This document shows positions 1 to 12,849 of a stretch of DNA of 64,000 nt, piece by piece (the first letter of the stretch is position 1; every line of letters begins with the position of its first letter). Source of the stretch: Anodontia alba (taxonomy: Eukaryota > Mollusca > Bivalvia > Lucinida > Lucinidae); the NCBI GenBank assembly GCA_964016985.1, contig OZ024828.1, positions 89,210,399 to 89,274,398 on the forward strand. Reading direction: 5' to 3'. The translations under genes were made by a program, and so were the position numbers. Below the pieces are notes generated by a model. The model saw only the letters and a program-made list of their open reading frames with translations, did no database searches and had not been told where the DNA came from.

Positions 1-1136
1 TAATTAAACCATGCGTCTCTGTCTGTCCTATCATTCATTCAAAGGGGGGTGGGGCTACAAAAATTGCGGCACATGTTTTCGTCCACAACCCGTTTTCGTC
101 TGGTAGTAAATATCCGGGGCCAGCTGATTTTAACTGCTTCCAAAATGGCGGCTTGACCTGGATAAACACCAGGTAAATTCAATATACTTTGTTATTGATT
201 TGATGCCTTTTGACTAATTGTAACTGTGCATTGTATTCCCTTCATGTATTTTCATGTTAAATTCAATATCGCGTTAAACTGATTTCTCAATGAAAATAAG
301 TAATAGCGCCACCTACCTGCTGGATGTTTTAGATACAAAGTCACGCTTTAGTGGGCAAGGTTTGTTTTCAGAAATACACTGTTGTTTTGTGATTTACGCT
401 TAGAAAAGAAATATATTGACCAAAGTGATAACAGTCCTTAATGACATTTACACCTATATCTATTAAATCTACTTTTACAGCTAAGACTAATTTATTTTTT
501 CAATGAAAATATCAAATCTAAGGCATCCGTACTTTATTTTGAAAATGGCCAAAATTTGCAAAAATCACATGACAACCACATGATAATTTTCTGCCGAAAA
601 TTTAATTAACATGAAGTCACATGGCTTTTGGTTCAAAATGGCGGCAACATGGTTGGCTTTTTTACATAAATGCTTTCACAAATCAAATCCATAGAACTGC
701 ATTATTTGTACATAAAATAAATGCTCAGATAATAATTTAGATGACTTCATGATTATTTTCAGCATTTGTCTGTAAGTAGTTATGATGAAACGTTTTACCA
801 TTAGTAACGCGAAAAAACATGAAACTGGGCTAATAAACAAAATCAAAGGTTTTGTTTGTAAGCGGCTCTGATTGGATACACCGTTGTGGACGAAAACTGG
901 GTTTGCCAGGATAGTACCAGAATTAAAAGGATTGTCTTTAATATAGTGAAAGACTGAAATTTTTTAAGCTACCCACAGCTGCATTTTAGGAGAAAGAGAT
1001 ATGATCATATACAGCTGTATAAAATAATACATGGATATGAGGATATAAAGCCAGAAATTTTTTTTTAATTCAATGACAATTGTACGGTTCCTAGATTTAC
1101 CAAAACAAAACCAAAATAGAGGAATGAAACTGAACT

Positions 1137-1345
1137 ACCGGAACAGACTATTAAAAATATAGGGTAAATGCTGTTACTTAGTAAATGCTGGGGCGAAATG
1201 AATAACAAAGTATTTTCCTAAATAAATATAATATATAAACAAACCTATTACCTACAATATAAAAGCTGCACTGAGGAGGAAAATAATAACAAATGATCAT
1301 GCCTCATTAATGAGACACCTCCGAAATACCGGAACAGACTATTAA
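1137..1345 (+). repeat. Dispersed repeat copy (CTGCACTGAGGAGGAAA family)
   Basis: This copy runs from a 'GGAACAGACTATTAAAA' segment through 'CTGCACTGAGGAGGAAA' to a second 'GGAACAGACTATTAAAA'. Two further copies lie head to tail near 4024-4490. No function is assigned. Confidence 0.6.
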
Positions 1346-4023
1346 AACCAGGGCTTCCATTAACTTCCAGACTCAGGAAGTCCCAGACTTCCTACCCCTC
1401 AGATTTGAAAGTCCCACAGGAAAATCTAGGAAGTCCCACTTTTTCCGTGCTGCAGCAGGCTGCCCTTTGTTTAGCAGAACTTAGGTTCTTATTTCAGTGT
1501 CACACAGAATCATCATGATCTATACTTCATTCAGATGTGTTTTAAAAAACGTCCTTATCGCTTATTAAAATTCGATTGCATCTTTTTGGAAAGCCCATAC
1601 TTGTATATCAGAGAAAGCATCAACATTGGTTCAACTTCGCATTAGTTTCATAGCCCAGAGAAAGAAAAAAGAAAATAAAAAAACATGAAAGAAAAGGCCC
1701 AAAACATGTTTTCTTAAAAAATAAACAATGCTGAAATTACTTTGCAGACATGTATATAATGAAATATTTGTTCGGATTGAAACTGATCAACACGAGCGAA
1801 CAAGCTGCGTCCTTCACAAATTGCGGGAAAACGGCTCCAACTCGTGCAACAACAAACAAATAAAAGGCAGCCATTGATAAAATAAAATACCAACAGCAAT
1901 ACGTTTGTTTGCGGAGAAAAGCAAGCAAAACCATCACAGTTCGCCTAAATTTAGACTTACTTTGTGTCTTTTCCATGCTGGTAAACATCTTAACCATAAT
2001 AAGGCTACCCATTTAGAAATGGGTTTTCCGAAAATTTTGACAAAAAATACGTATGTTTTCATTTGAAAGATCCTTTTTTTGTCATAGCATCGTAGGAAAG
2101 ACAAACACAAGCTTCTAAATTCAAATAGATTTCAATTTGCGTTCTGTGCATGATTGTTATTTATTCATAGAATTTCACTCGGTAACTCCCGAAAGTGTTA
2201 AGGTGTTTTCAGACAACACACGTTCTTAACAAAATACATGTAATTTAAATATAAAAATAGGATGTTCATTCATTGCAGGCGCGGTTTGTATCGGAAGGCG
2301 TGGCTTTCACGTGACATCTATCTGTCATGCGTCAGTCAATATTGGCGGGTTATCAAACGAGCGGCAATGGTAACAAATAGATATGGGCGCTCTTTTCAGT
2401 GGGGCAAATCATTGTCGAAAGACTTCAAGTCTTATTTTGGATGAACTGACAGACTGTTATGGTGACAATAAGGATACACTGTTCATTTAATACGGGGCCT
2501 TCAGTAAAACGGCTGAAAATTTCGAAGTAAGTGTGAACACGGTTTCGAACATATGGAAGGAACATTGTTGTGGGATCTCCACACGGTCTGTCGGCGCCCA
2601 TCGAGGCAGTTCCAAGAAATTTCATTAATGTAAAACTGACAAACTTTTTCTCTATAGTTCACTTGTATTTGAAACATGATCAACACTGATGACAATTGTG
2701 TCCCGCTTCACACAGGTAAAATATGGCTCCGCCCACTATGAAGCTGGCTAATCGGAGCAAAGTGTATACGAGCATGTCAACTGTTTTTGACAATCGAGAA
2801 AATTGTAAACAATGTCAACCAAGTTTGAACGGATTAGTGTCCACGGGTGTATATAATCTGTTGACCGCGTCTTATTTGCTAAAATGATGCGCTGGGAATA
2901 TTATTTATTTTATTTCTCATGCATTCTTTGTTTATTCCTTAGGTTTTGGAACTGATAAGGCTGCCAGGACGTTTTAGAATGCGTTGCGCAACCTGGACAA
3001 TTCCTCCAGACTGAAAATTTTCGGATTCAGTAGTCAACGTTTTGAATGCCCGCAACCAAATATTTTCGGGTGTTGCTGGAGAAACATCAATTAATCAACT
3101 CTACATGCTTGACAAATGCACGCAGTGACCACACAGCCATCGAAAGAGTGCCATGACACGTGACACAGCTGTCAATAAAACTCCCGCAAGCAGAAAGTAG
3201 GAAGTCCTTTAATCTCAGTCAACACAGGTAGCAAATTGCCAATAAGTAGGCGGGGCAAACATCATACAACTCGTTAAAAGTGGGCAGGCTCTTGGACAGT
3301 TTTGGACATCTCGGGTATCGATTTCGGACAGACAAAAGAAATTTCAGAAGTCTGCGGTACGTCTTTGAAGTTCAATTTGGCCGTCTGGGTGGCAATCTCA
3401 GGGAGTAATTTACATCATACGTCTGCTTAACGGAAGCCCGGTAAAACTATAGACCATTTTAAACACTACGTTACACAATCAGATCATTCAGAACCTCTCG
3501 GTCTTTAATGGAGAGCCTCTTTCTGGTTTAGATGGCAGAATGTTGTTGTTTACGTTTATCGGACATTGAAATGGCCAATACTTTTCAGAAAAATAAAGCA
3601 GCTTTTTTTCATCAAAAGTTTATTTTCATATGAAGTTCTCATCGACTGATCATTTAAATGTCTTAAACACAAATATTAACCTATATTTTATCTATCCAGT
3701 AGCTAAAACTAGGCATTAAAATGGTCACCACAAAGCCAATATTATGGTTACGAGCGTGCCTGCTAATATTGGAAAATATCATTGAAACAATTGTTTTTAT
3801 TTTAGGGAAAGCAGTCAAATTGCTTATTAAAGCTTTACTTTAAATTACTAAATAAAATTTATGATTGAATATTAACCAGAATGAATTTATTATCCAAGTA
3901 AACCTTGGCTTGAATCAGTTGGTATCAATGAAACCGGAAATGTTTTTGCCGTCCACAATTTTTGGTCACGTGGCATAACAATGTAATCAGGTGGTCAGTA
4001 GCCCTGATGAAAACAATAACATT

Positions 4024-4548
4024 AAAAAGGTCTATAGGGAAAATGCTTTCAGTCAATAATTTTGAGGCAAAATGAATAACGAAATATGTTCTTAAATAAA
4101 TATAATATTTCAACATACATACAGTATAAAATCTGCACTGAGGAGGAAAGTAATAACAAATGATTAAGCCTTGTTAATGGTACGCCTCCGAAATACCGCA
4201 ATGGACTATCAAAAATATAGGGAAAATACTGTTAGTCAATAACTTTGCAGTGATATGAATAACAAAATATTTTCTCAAATTAATATAATATATAAACATA
4301 CTTTCAGTATAAAATCTGCACTGAGGAGGAATTTAATAACAAATGAGTATGCCTCATTTGCTGTGATGCCTCCAAAATACAAATGTACCGAAACGGACTG
4401 TCAAAAATGTAGGGAAAATGCTGTTATTGATTTAGCAGAATATGTTATTAAATATCATTTAGAAGAACCAAAATACATATGCATGTAGGACAGGTTTTTT
4501 CCAATCTTGCAGTTTGTATGGAATAAATAAATAAATATTAGTTTCTTT

Positions 4549-4581
<33 letters not shown>
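4024..4581 (+). repeat. Two tandem repeat copies ending in AATAAA and a poly(A) run
   Basis: Two units of roughly 170-280 bp from the same family as 1137-1345 lie in tandem. The second is followed by overlapping AATAAA motifs near 4520-4535 and 31 A at 4551-4581, the arrangement of a retrotransposed 3' end. The second unit holds a 77-codon open frame (4255-4488) with CxxxxxCxxC-like cysteines. Because the frame coincides with repeat units, I treat it as part of the repeat and not as a gene. It could be a LINE or SINE tail or a retrocopy. Confidence 0.5.
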
Positions 4582-4583
<2 letters not shown>

Positions 4584-4714
4584 AAAAAAAAAGATTAAAG
4601 GAGTTTAAGCACTGACACTCCCTTGATTGCGACTTAAATTCACTTATTAGCAATCCAATTAACCGATTATCGACAGGACGACAGATTACATACATTGTAG
4701 GGTAATTATTACTG

Positions 4715-6383
4715 ATTACGGTAGATTTCCTATTAGTTCGAACACACGAATAATTCGAACACCCCTTACTGTTTTGAAATCGTCTCCCGAAAATTGCTCT
4801 TTTAGTCCGAACAGTCACGTATTTCTGTCAAACTCATTTTTAAATAGTTCGAACACGTGAAGTGCGATTCACAAACTGTATATGTATAGTTCGTTGATGA
4901 ACATTACGTACCTCGAATTTCCGTGTGCAATCCGATGAAAAAAAAATGATACACATGAATTGTTACACAAAAAAAACAACAACTTAATTTAACAAAGAAA
5001 GCAGTCACCAACAAAAGTACCTCGCCGCTTATGTGACTGATCAAAATAGTGACCGAAGCACTCGGGTCAACGCATTCTCGCAGGCAGTTGAAAATTTATG
5101 TAATTTGTAAAGCTGATTCTGAAGAGCCTAAAAACAAATCAGAATTCATTTTTTAAAGCGCAGACTCATCTGGGTATTTTGCAATGGTTATAAGGTACAA
5201 TTTTCCTCGTTGCTATTCTGCAGGTGGTCATTAAATACTGAAACCAAAAAAGGTATCTTACCGATTGTAAAAAAAAAAAAAAGCCAAAAATAGGGCAGGG
5301 TGTCACATCGGCTTATTCCGATCAGGACCTACTCTGTTAGCTTGACAGAGTTTGCAGGGCCTAGAAAGAGAGTGTCGTTTCAAACAGTCAATGCGCAGGC
5401 TGGTCCAGGTCATTGTATCTTGCCCAAAAAGTAAGTTACTATTTTGCGGATCACGAGTCTACCACTGCATGAATCCCATGCAGCGTCCTACTGACAGGCT
5501 AACAATATTTCTGTTCCGACAAGTCAAAAAAAGTACCTTATCGCAAATATGAAAAAGGAAGATCCAGATTAATGTGCTCATATGCGCAGTCCGATAAGTC
5601 TATTTTATTTATTGTGCATGCTTACAAGGCCTGACATTCTTTATGTATAATATTAGCGGTTTTATTATTCTGAGTAGCCTGCGCAGCCGATCTGGTTGCG
5701 ATTAATTTGTATGAACAAAATAAGGTCTGTTTATCACAGTTCAAATTTCTAGTAACATCAAAGGGATTATAAAAGTGGCCGATTCCTTTGATGGCAATAG
5801 GTTTGTTCGCCCGTCAATCATGTGGCTTGTTGGTGAATGTGTCATTGAAATGTATATGATTAACCTTTACAGCTCTGTGAGCTAATTCAGCAGACGACAA
5901 ATTGATCACATTTTTCCAAGAAAACTGAATTTGACATTTCATGCAAAATGTCTTCATTGGAGGTAACTTGCATGAAATGTCAAACCTGTTTTTGGGACAT
6001 ATATGCATCAGAAAAAATATTTCTGAAGTAATTTTGCCCAAAGTGCTAAGAGTTCAGTCTTTTTTTTTTTTTTTTTTTTTTTTTACATCTAATTTCCTTA
6101 CCCGTTTCACCTAATGGACCAATCCGAAAAGTCTGTGCAATTATTTCCCGTGTTCATTGTAAGGAAGAAACGAATTGGTTTTAGTGTTCCTCGGGGATGG
6201 ATAACATTTTGGAACATAATGTGATTTTAATTAGTCTGGATTAGTAAAGTTCTGTCAGTGGACGAAGGTAAACCCGGCTTCGATGATCGGCACTTTCCGT
6301 GACCACGTGGCACCACCGGACTTGCCGAAAATACCGATAATGCCGAAGATCTTGATAATATAGACGGGTCTGGTTTTTGGGGG

Positions 6384-6416
<33 letters not shown>

Positions 6417-8893
6417 TGGAAAAATCACAGTCTTATAGGTTTATTAATACAGTAACCGCAATGGACAGAACCAGGTTGATCCCCGAGGAAAAAAAATAAA
6501 TCGGAAACTGCGGGGGGGGGAAAAAAAAATGAGTCGTGGCGATTTTTGCGGGTCGGTCAGAGCACAGCAAACTTACAAAAGTTTAAGGATGGCCTTAGTT
6601 CTTCTTTTACACCCAAGAAGCCCAGTTCGTTTTAGAGTAAATAAATTTCTGTCCGCTGAAATGAAAAGACCCGCAGAGAAGAGCGGGAGACCAAAATGCA
6701 CTGAAAAGCCGGCAATCAGTGTTTTAGCATCGGTGTATTAGCGCTTTATAATTATCGCATAATCCTTTAAGAGCCAAGCAAAATTTGTAGCTGACAAAAT
6801 TTTGATTTTTTAGCCATTATTATTTTTTTATCAGTGAAAAAAGTTTTGACATTTCATGTGAAGCATCTGCTTGACTGATGATTCACAAGAAATCTCAAGG
6901 CTTAGTTCTCTGAAAAACTTAAAAGTAAAACTGTTTTCTGCTGCAGTTCTGATTGGCGCACTAAGGGTTAAATGAAGTAATACCCTTTACATGCTCTTGC
7001 ATTTCTAATTCAGCAACTTATCTGTATCTCCGTTAACCCTTAAACCGCCAGTCACAACTGCAGCAAACAACATTTTTTTACTTTTTCTTATTTGTCAGAG
7101 AAATTAAGCCCTGACATTTCATGTGAATTGTCTACTTGGTAGACAATATTGGTATACAATTCACATGATATGACAAGACTTGTTTTCTCTGAAAACAGAA
7201 AAAATAAACACCACAAATTTTGCTTGGCACTTTAAAGGTTAATGTCTTCACAACCTATGTTAACATCAAAGCGTTTTCGGCTCAGATTTCATTCATACAT
7301 GACATGAGGGCCTTTACAGTTATAGCTGATTGACAGCCAGTGTAAACTAACCCTTGAAGCGCTAAGCAAAAATTTTAGCAGACGACGTTTTGATTTTTTT
7401 TTATTTATTTAAAAAAAAAAAGTGAAATAAGAGAAATGAGTGATGACATTTCGTTCGCAGACGATTCACATGAAATGTGAAGACTTTATTGTCTGAAAAA
7501 AGTAAAATTAACAAATAAATAAAAAAAAATGAATAGAATTTTTTCTGCTGCAGTTGTGATTGGCAATCTAAGACTTAGTTTAAACTGTACAGAAGGCATG
7601 CGGTAGAATGGAAAATAATCTTTAAAGCGCCAAGCAAAATTTGTAGCAGACAACATTTTGAATTTTTTATTCTTTATTATTATTTTTCTTGACACTTCAT
7701 GTGAAGCTTCTGCTGGGCGGACATTTCACATGAAATGTCAACTTGTTTATCTGAAAAATAAAAAAAAACACCTCAAAATGTCATCTGCTGCAGACGATTC
7801 ACCTGAAATGTCAAGGCTTAAAATGTCCGAAAAAAAAAAATAAATATAAGTTTAGTTTTTTTTTTGTTTTTTTTTTTTTTTGCTGCAGTTGTGATTGGCG
7901 CTATTTGGATTAATTAAAACTGTACAGATGGCAGCGCTAGATTGTATATTAACCCATAAAGCGCCAAGCATTTTTTTTTTGTTGTTTATTATTATTTTAT
8001 TTTTCAGAGAAAATAAGTCTTGATATTTCATATGAAGCATCTGCTTAGGAGATGATTCACCTGAAATGTCAAGACTTTATTCTCTGAAAATAAATAAATA
8101 AATAAATAGAAATAAATTAAAAAGGGTTTGTTTTTTTTGTTTTTTTTTTTTTTTGCTGCAGTTGTGAATGGCGCTTTAAGGGGTTAATCTGTGTTAACAC
8201 GGTTTCTCCAGCTGACTGCAGGTGCTATTTTAAGCATGTTAGTTCTTACCATGCTATGGGCAAATTTAGCAAACGACAAACTGATGACAGTTTTCTATTT
8301 TTGTCCTAAAAATTAGCAGCCGACTGTTCTTGCAAATAGTCTCCTCGGGAGACGAATTGCTTGAAATGTCAAATTATGTACACTGAAAAAAAAAATATAA
8401 GAAAAATGTTATCAGTTCGTTGTCTGCTAAATCGGTAAAGGTTAACAAGGTCAATAAGTATGTTTCACAGAGATTACCCATGAGCAAAAATATGGTGTTC
8501 CGCAAAAAAAAAAAGGGACCTTACAAGAATTACTCACAACCCGATCGGCTGCGCAGGCTTTTCAAAATAATAAAACTGCTTACATCTTGCATAAAGAACA
8601 CCTGTCCTTGTAAGTATGCACTATAAATAAACTAGACCTTTATCGGACCGCGCCGACTTGTCTGGATCAGCAATTTTCGCATTTGCAATAAGGTGCGCTT
8701 TTTACTAGTCAGAACACTGGGATTTTCCGGTAGACTCGTGAACGCAAAATGATTACTTCTTAGGCAAGAAACGATGGCCTAAATCAGGCTGCGCATAAAA
8801 ACATTTCTAAGCTTTTTACGCTGTCAAGTAAACTGTTGGTCCTGATCGGAATAAGCGGATGCGACAACTGCTGCCCTATCATAGTTTTTTTTT

Positions 8894-8925
<32 letters not shown>

Positions 8926-9536
8926 AGTTGGTAAGGTACCTTTCTTCAACACCGCTTTCCGTTATGCAAGCGATTAGTTTGATGTTTTTATAGACGGTTT
9001 TTGATGATCGCCTTAGACAACTGTCGTGTGTCACGTCCGCACCAAAGTCTAAGGAATGTTGAAATGCATAGTATACGGATGACTTATTACAAATAAAGAC
9101 AATTATCCGCATCAAAATGATAATGTTACTCTATAATTGAAGAAAGTTTAGAGTGACGTCAATTGTTTATGATTATGACCAGGCTACTGTTTTCTGAGGA
9201 TAAGAAGAAAGTGACATAGAATGTTTTTATTATTGAAAATGGTCCATTGTTAGGGAATTCGCACAACCATGAGCAATTATCGCTAAATACCGCGAGTTAC
9301 GTTCTAGTTCAATCAACAGTGGGAAAATAGCTCAAATCGTCGACACATCACACAGGGACTAATGGTTAGTTATTGATTTTTTTTATCATGCTCGTTCAGT
9401 TTTTATCGGAGATTTTCGGCAATTTAAAATAGTTCGAACAGTGTTTTTTTTTCTGAAACTGATTTTCGTATAATTCGAACACCCGGATCAATATTTATTT
9501 TTTACCTGTTCGAACTAAAGGGAAATCTACCGTAAT
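4715..9536. mobile_element. 4.8-kb foldback element with ~1-kb inverted arms
   Basis: The outer ends are inverted copies: ATTACGGTAGATTTCC at 4715 and its reverse complement ending at 9536, each followed inward by several AGTTCGAACA motifs. Further inward, 5290-5345 pairs with 8820-8880 (CTTATTCCGATCAGGAC in both), 5440-5465 with 8730-8760 (CACGAGTCTACC), and 5600-5710 with 8515-8625 (TTTTATTATT, GCCTGCGCAGCCGATC). The arms are diverged and gapped but collinear over about 1 kb. If the ends are CGGTAG...CTACCG, both are flanked by TA. No transposase frame is seen inside. The central part is filled with palindromic units listed separately. Confidence 0.65.
5866..8450. repeat. Array of palindromic MITE-like units (GCGCCAAGCAAAATTTG family)
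   Basis: Units of about 200-230 bp recur near 5866, 6764, 7034, 7351, 7619, 7951 and 8223. A typical unit begins 'TTAAAGCGCCAAGCAAAA', contains paired arms TGACATTTCATGTGAA and TTCACATGAAATGTCA, and ends 'CTGCAGTTGTGATTGGCGC'. Long T and A runs separate the arms. Single copies lie elsewhere (near 12885, 13190, 26935, 29830, 31605, 33420), two of them in REXO4 introns, so this is an abundant non-autonomous family that accumulated here. Confidence 0.65.
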
Positions 9537-10513
9537 ACCACATTCCGTGGCTTAGATAAACTGTCTTGATCAGAACTTTACAGGACCATAAATATATGGA
9601 AAAACTTTTTTGATTAGAAGATTAAAGGACCGCAGACAGATGAATGGATGGATGGACAGACAGACAGATATATAAGATAGATAGATAGATCAAGAAAAGT
9701 TTTTTTTTACTAATGATATTTGGGATATTTTTCTTGTTAATGCCCCAAATATAGGTTGTGGGTGCTCGTTAGAACCGCCTCATAGTACCCACAGCCTATG
9801 TCTCTAGGAAAAATTAAACAAAAAACTAGTAAACATGTTATCTTTTATAATTTGATACCCAGTATAAATGTTTTACATAATAACTACATGCTGTTATTAA
9901 GCCCTTGCGCTTGTTAATGTAATTTGATACCCAGTATAAATGTTTTACATACATATAATAGCTACATGTACATGCTATTAAAACTCCTTTTGTCCTTGCG
10001 CTTGTTAATGTAATTCTCAGTTTCATTCTATCAAAATTAGTCCCATTGTGTCTTTTTTATGCACATATGCATTTCAATTACTAATAATACCAAAATGAAA
10101 CCAGAAACCAGTGCCACAAATGCAAATTGGACTCGTTCCCTATATTTTTAATAGTCCGTTCCGGTAGTTCGGTTTTGTTCCGGTATTTTGATTTTGTTTT
10201 GGTAAGTCTAGTTACCCATAATTGTACAAGTGGTCACATATTCAGAATTATAAAACCAAGGAGTTAAAAGAGTCTCAGGTTGAAAAGTTTTCCCGTGCAT
10301 TGTATCAACAAATGGAATGCGTTGAGTGAAGAAATAATGTGCAGTGACTAAGGCTGGCTAATTAGAGCTGAAAAAATAATCGATTATCAGTCCTGCCATT
10401 GTGATTGATAATCGATTAGTAATTGCTGAAGATTTGATCATAATTTTACCTATTTGAGCATGACCCTATCACATGTTATACTTTATTGTATGTATTTTAT
10501 CAGACAGGCCTGA

Positions 10514-10579
10514 GCAAACGGTGTAGACCCAGATGAGATGCCGCAAATGCGGCGTCTCATCTGAATCTACACTGTTTGC
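10514..10579. repeat. Hairpin of the GCAAACRGTGTAGA family
   Basis: Arms GCAAACGGTGTAGACCCAGA and TCTGAATCTACACTGTTTGC flank a short stem-loop core. Close relatives with the same outer arms but different centres lie at 16566-16634, 30598-30675, 33924-33990 and 48682-48748, with weaker ones near 31190 and 58815. Confidence 0.7.
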
Positions 10580-10758
10580 CACTCACCAAGCTTTTTTAGA
10601 CACAATAGTGGGTAGTAAATTGGACGTTCAAATTTTTGATAAAGTATGGTAAGGAGTTGAGGTGTCTGAATACATGTACTAAGGGTAAATACAGTAAAGT
10701 AACAGACACAGAAATCAAATGATCGATTGTAAGCAAAAACGCATACAAGAACATATGT

Positions 10759-10812
10759 TGTGGGTACTCATTAGAAGCACCTCGCCGAGGTGCTTCTAAT
10801 GAGTACCCACAA
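10759..10812. repeat. Perfect 54-bp palindrome, GTGGGTACTC hairpin family
   Basis: TTGTGGGTACTC...CACCTCG is followed immediately by its exact reverse complement. The same core recurs at about ten places in the window, sometimes within longer elements with their own terminal repeats (38290, 54780, 55855). Flanks resembling AGAAATAAGAAAAAT are shared. Confidence 0.8.
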
Positions 10813-11168
10813 TATATTTTTTGTGGAGAAGTAAGAAAAATATTATGTGTATACCACCTCTTATCTGGAGCAATGATATATAGAAAGAACGGTTCTTCTC
10901 TTTCAGTTACTCTTCATTTGACTGTTCTTTCTTTATTTGGATATCCTATTTTTAATGAAGTGCTGTTTTGTGTTGTCCTTTCATATTGTGAAACCATTAT
11001 CCGGTATCTCAGAAGGGTTTTGATCCCTGATTGTGGCCTTTTCTGCTTATCTCCATATTTAGTTTTTGTTAAAGTTTTATTGGGCCGCATCAAGCAAAAC
11101 AGTGCCTTCGATCATGTGCAAAATGTACAGATTCAGATCATCCTGTGCATGTGTAAAATATCATCCAG

Positions 11169-11410
11169 GGCCCAGTTGTTCAAAGCGTCGTTAGCTTAAC
11201 GAGCTCGTTAAGGGTCATTTCGTTATCTGTTTTAGCGGATTCAATATACAATATTCTGATATTTTTTGCTGAAAAAATGTGAGTAGCTTTTGCACTGCAA
11301 AAGCTACTCATATTTTTTCAGCAAAAAATTTCAGCATATTTGCGTATCACTCATTTAAAATTTTAACGAATCGTTAACTAACGACATCGTTAGTTTTGAA
11401 CAACTGGGCC
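11169..11410. mobile_element. 242-bp MITE, copy 1 (GGCCCAGTTGTTCAAA ends, CAG target duplication)
   Basis: The terminal inverted repeats are GGCCCAGTTGTTCAAA and its near-complement at the right end. A strong internal hairpin reads TGAGTAGCTTTTGCA and its complement. CAG flanks both sides (11166-11168 and 11411-11413). Two more copies lie at 34418 and 46012. The surrounding DNA matches another dispersed repeat (46744-46995 in reverse), in which the position carries a single CGG, as expected of an empty site. A three-base CWG duplication is known in Harbinger-related groups; the assignment is inference. Confidence 0.75.
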
Positions 11411-11894
11411 CAGATCTTTGCTCTCCATTCATACATTCTGTAGTATCCAATGATTCTGTTAGTGGACAGTGAAGGTAGTGATCAGACTGCATGAATACGT
11501 AGGCTGATCTGGGCCTTCACTATCTGCATATGCCTGAAGACGTATTTTGGCATAGCGTCCCTTATGGTAAGCATGGTGCAGGGTCTGAATATATATTTGG
11601 TGATTACAGTAAATTACTATGAAAAAAAATCCCCACTCACCCTACATATTTTTTTTTGACATGTTTAGCCTTACCATAAACATACGTATTGTTTTGCAGG
11701 AGTTTCACTAAACTTTTTGACACCCAGTGCTTCAAGGCAAAGTAGACTGGTGGTTTTGCATGTACTCAATATGAAACCAATACAAATTTGCCAAAAGTAG
11801 CAGGGAAAAATTGCCTGAGTAGAAGGTAAAATCTCAGCCCCCACCCTAGTGAAACTCCTATCTATTTGACCTTATTTGTAGTTTCTTCTTCCAG

Positions 11895-12849
11895 GTCTAC
11901 ACATCATAGGAACAGAAAGACACTGGATAAAGAAATTGATGCTGTACATGTACCAAAGAAAATTAAGATGTCAGAAGATAAAACAACAAATAAGACTAAA
12001 TCCATCGAAAATCAGACAAAGAAAAGTGTTAATAGGAGGTATAACTTTCATGGTGACAAACATGGGAAACATAAAGTTAGTAGCAACCTTGTTGGTGGAA
12101 AGTTTGGACAGGATAAAGGTAGAGACAATACAAAGACTGATAATGCTGTTACCAGTGCTGTTACACAAGGAAGTGAAAAAATACCTGTAAACTTGAAAAA
12201 GAAATTGGGAAAGAAGCCGCAATCAAAGAAACACACAAAAATAAAAAGTAAAAGTGAGAAAGCAAAGGTGTCCGGTGTGAATTTGAGTGATGGTAAAAAG
12301 GGTTCTCAAATGGATACAAAAGTGAAGGATACTATTATAGTCAGTAGCAAAGATGCAAAAAAAAGGAAGTCATCATCAGACTTGGTACATACAAGTGATG
12401 GTGCTTTGGATTTGGGAAGCTCAGAAAAGAAAGCAAAATATGCCTATAAGTTAAAAAAGAAACGAAAGAGAAAAAATCTTAAAACAAGTGAAGGAGACTC
12501 AAAAGACACTGTTGCAGTTCAAAGTAAAACAGGTAAAGTTCAGATGTCAGATCATGCCACAGAAGTGAAAAAACATAGTGAGTCTGATAAACATAAGTCG
12601 AAGTCAGCAAGAAAAGAAAGAAAACCACTTACAGACAGACAAAAACATAAGCGATGGAAATTACAGCAAAAAAGAAAACAAAAGCGTGGTTTGAAGCATA
12701 AAGTGCTAGAACAGACAAAAACAGAGCAAAAGACAGTCAAACCAGATGTATCAAAAACTATAGAAAAGGATTCAAAACCAAAATTTGAGAAAATTGTTCT
12801 TCCTAAAAGTCCTGAGGATGCTTCTTTAAACTGGAAAAAACTACATCCT
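11895..12849 (+). CDS. REXO4: REXO4 exon, Lys-rich N-terminal region
   Basis: The acceptor TTTCTTCTTCCAG ends at 11894 and the donor CCT|GTAAGT follows 12849. The exon enters with one base completing a codon, so the upstream intron is phase 2. It encodes 318 codons of strongly basic, Lys/Ser/Thr-rich, low-complexity sequence with several bipartite nuclear-localisation-like clusters, for example around 12460-12480 and 12600-12690. Its end ([12 protein letters not shown]) matches the short conserved block that REXO4 proteins carry before the linker, which ties the exon to the rest of the gene. It is longer than the corresponding vertebrate region. Confidence 0.85.

Larger units (their letters stand above)
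1..4714. other. Intergenic, no recognised gene
   Basis: No open frame here resembles a known protein or has convincing splice signals. The stretch is AT-rich with scattered repeat copies (near 1137-1345 and 4024-4581, listed separately). A short inverted pair, TTTTCGTCCACAAC near 77-90 and its reverse complement near 885-898, may mark the ends of a decayed element of about 0.8 kb. The motif GAAGTCCCA recurs near 1376-1440. Nothing else is visible. Confidence 0.5.
9537..11894. other. Intergenic or first intron of REXO4; repeats only
   Basis: This 2.4-kb stretch precedes the first REXO4 exon that can be recognised. It holds a partial direct repeat near 9848-10010 (GATACCCAGTATAAATG twice), a GTGGGTGCTC hairpin near 9740-9810, the hairpins at 10514 and 10759, and a CAG-flanked MITE at 11169. 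The REXO4 first exon must lie in or beyond it, but none could be identified. Confidence 0.5.

Noticed and set aside
4255..4488. 77-codon frame with several Cys
   Set aside because: It coincides with a dispersed tandem repeat copy; the equivalent frames in the other copies are closed.
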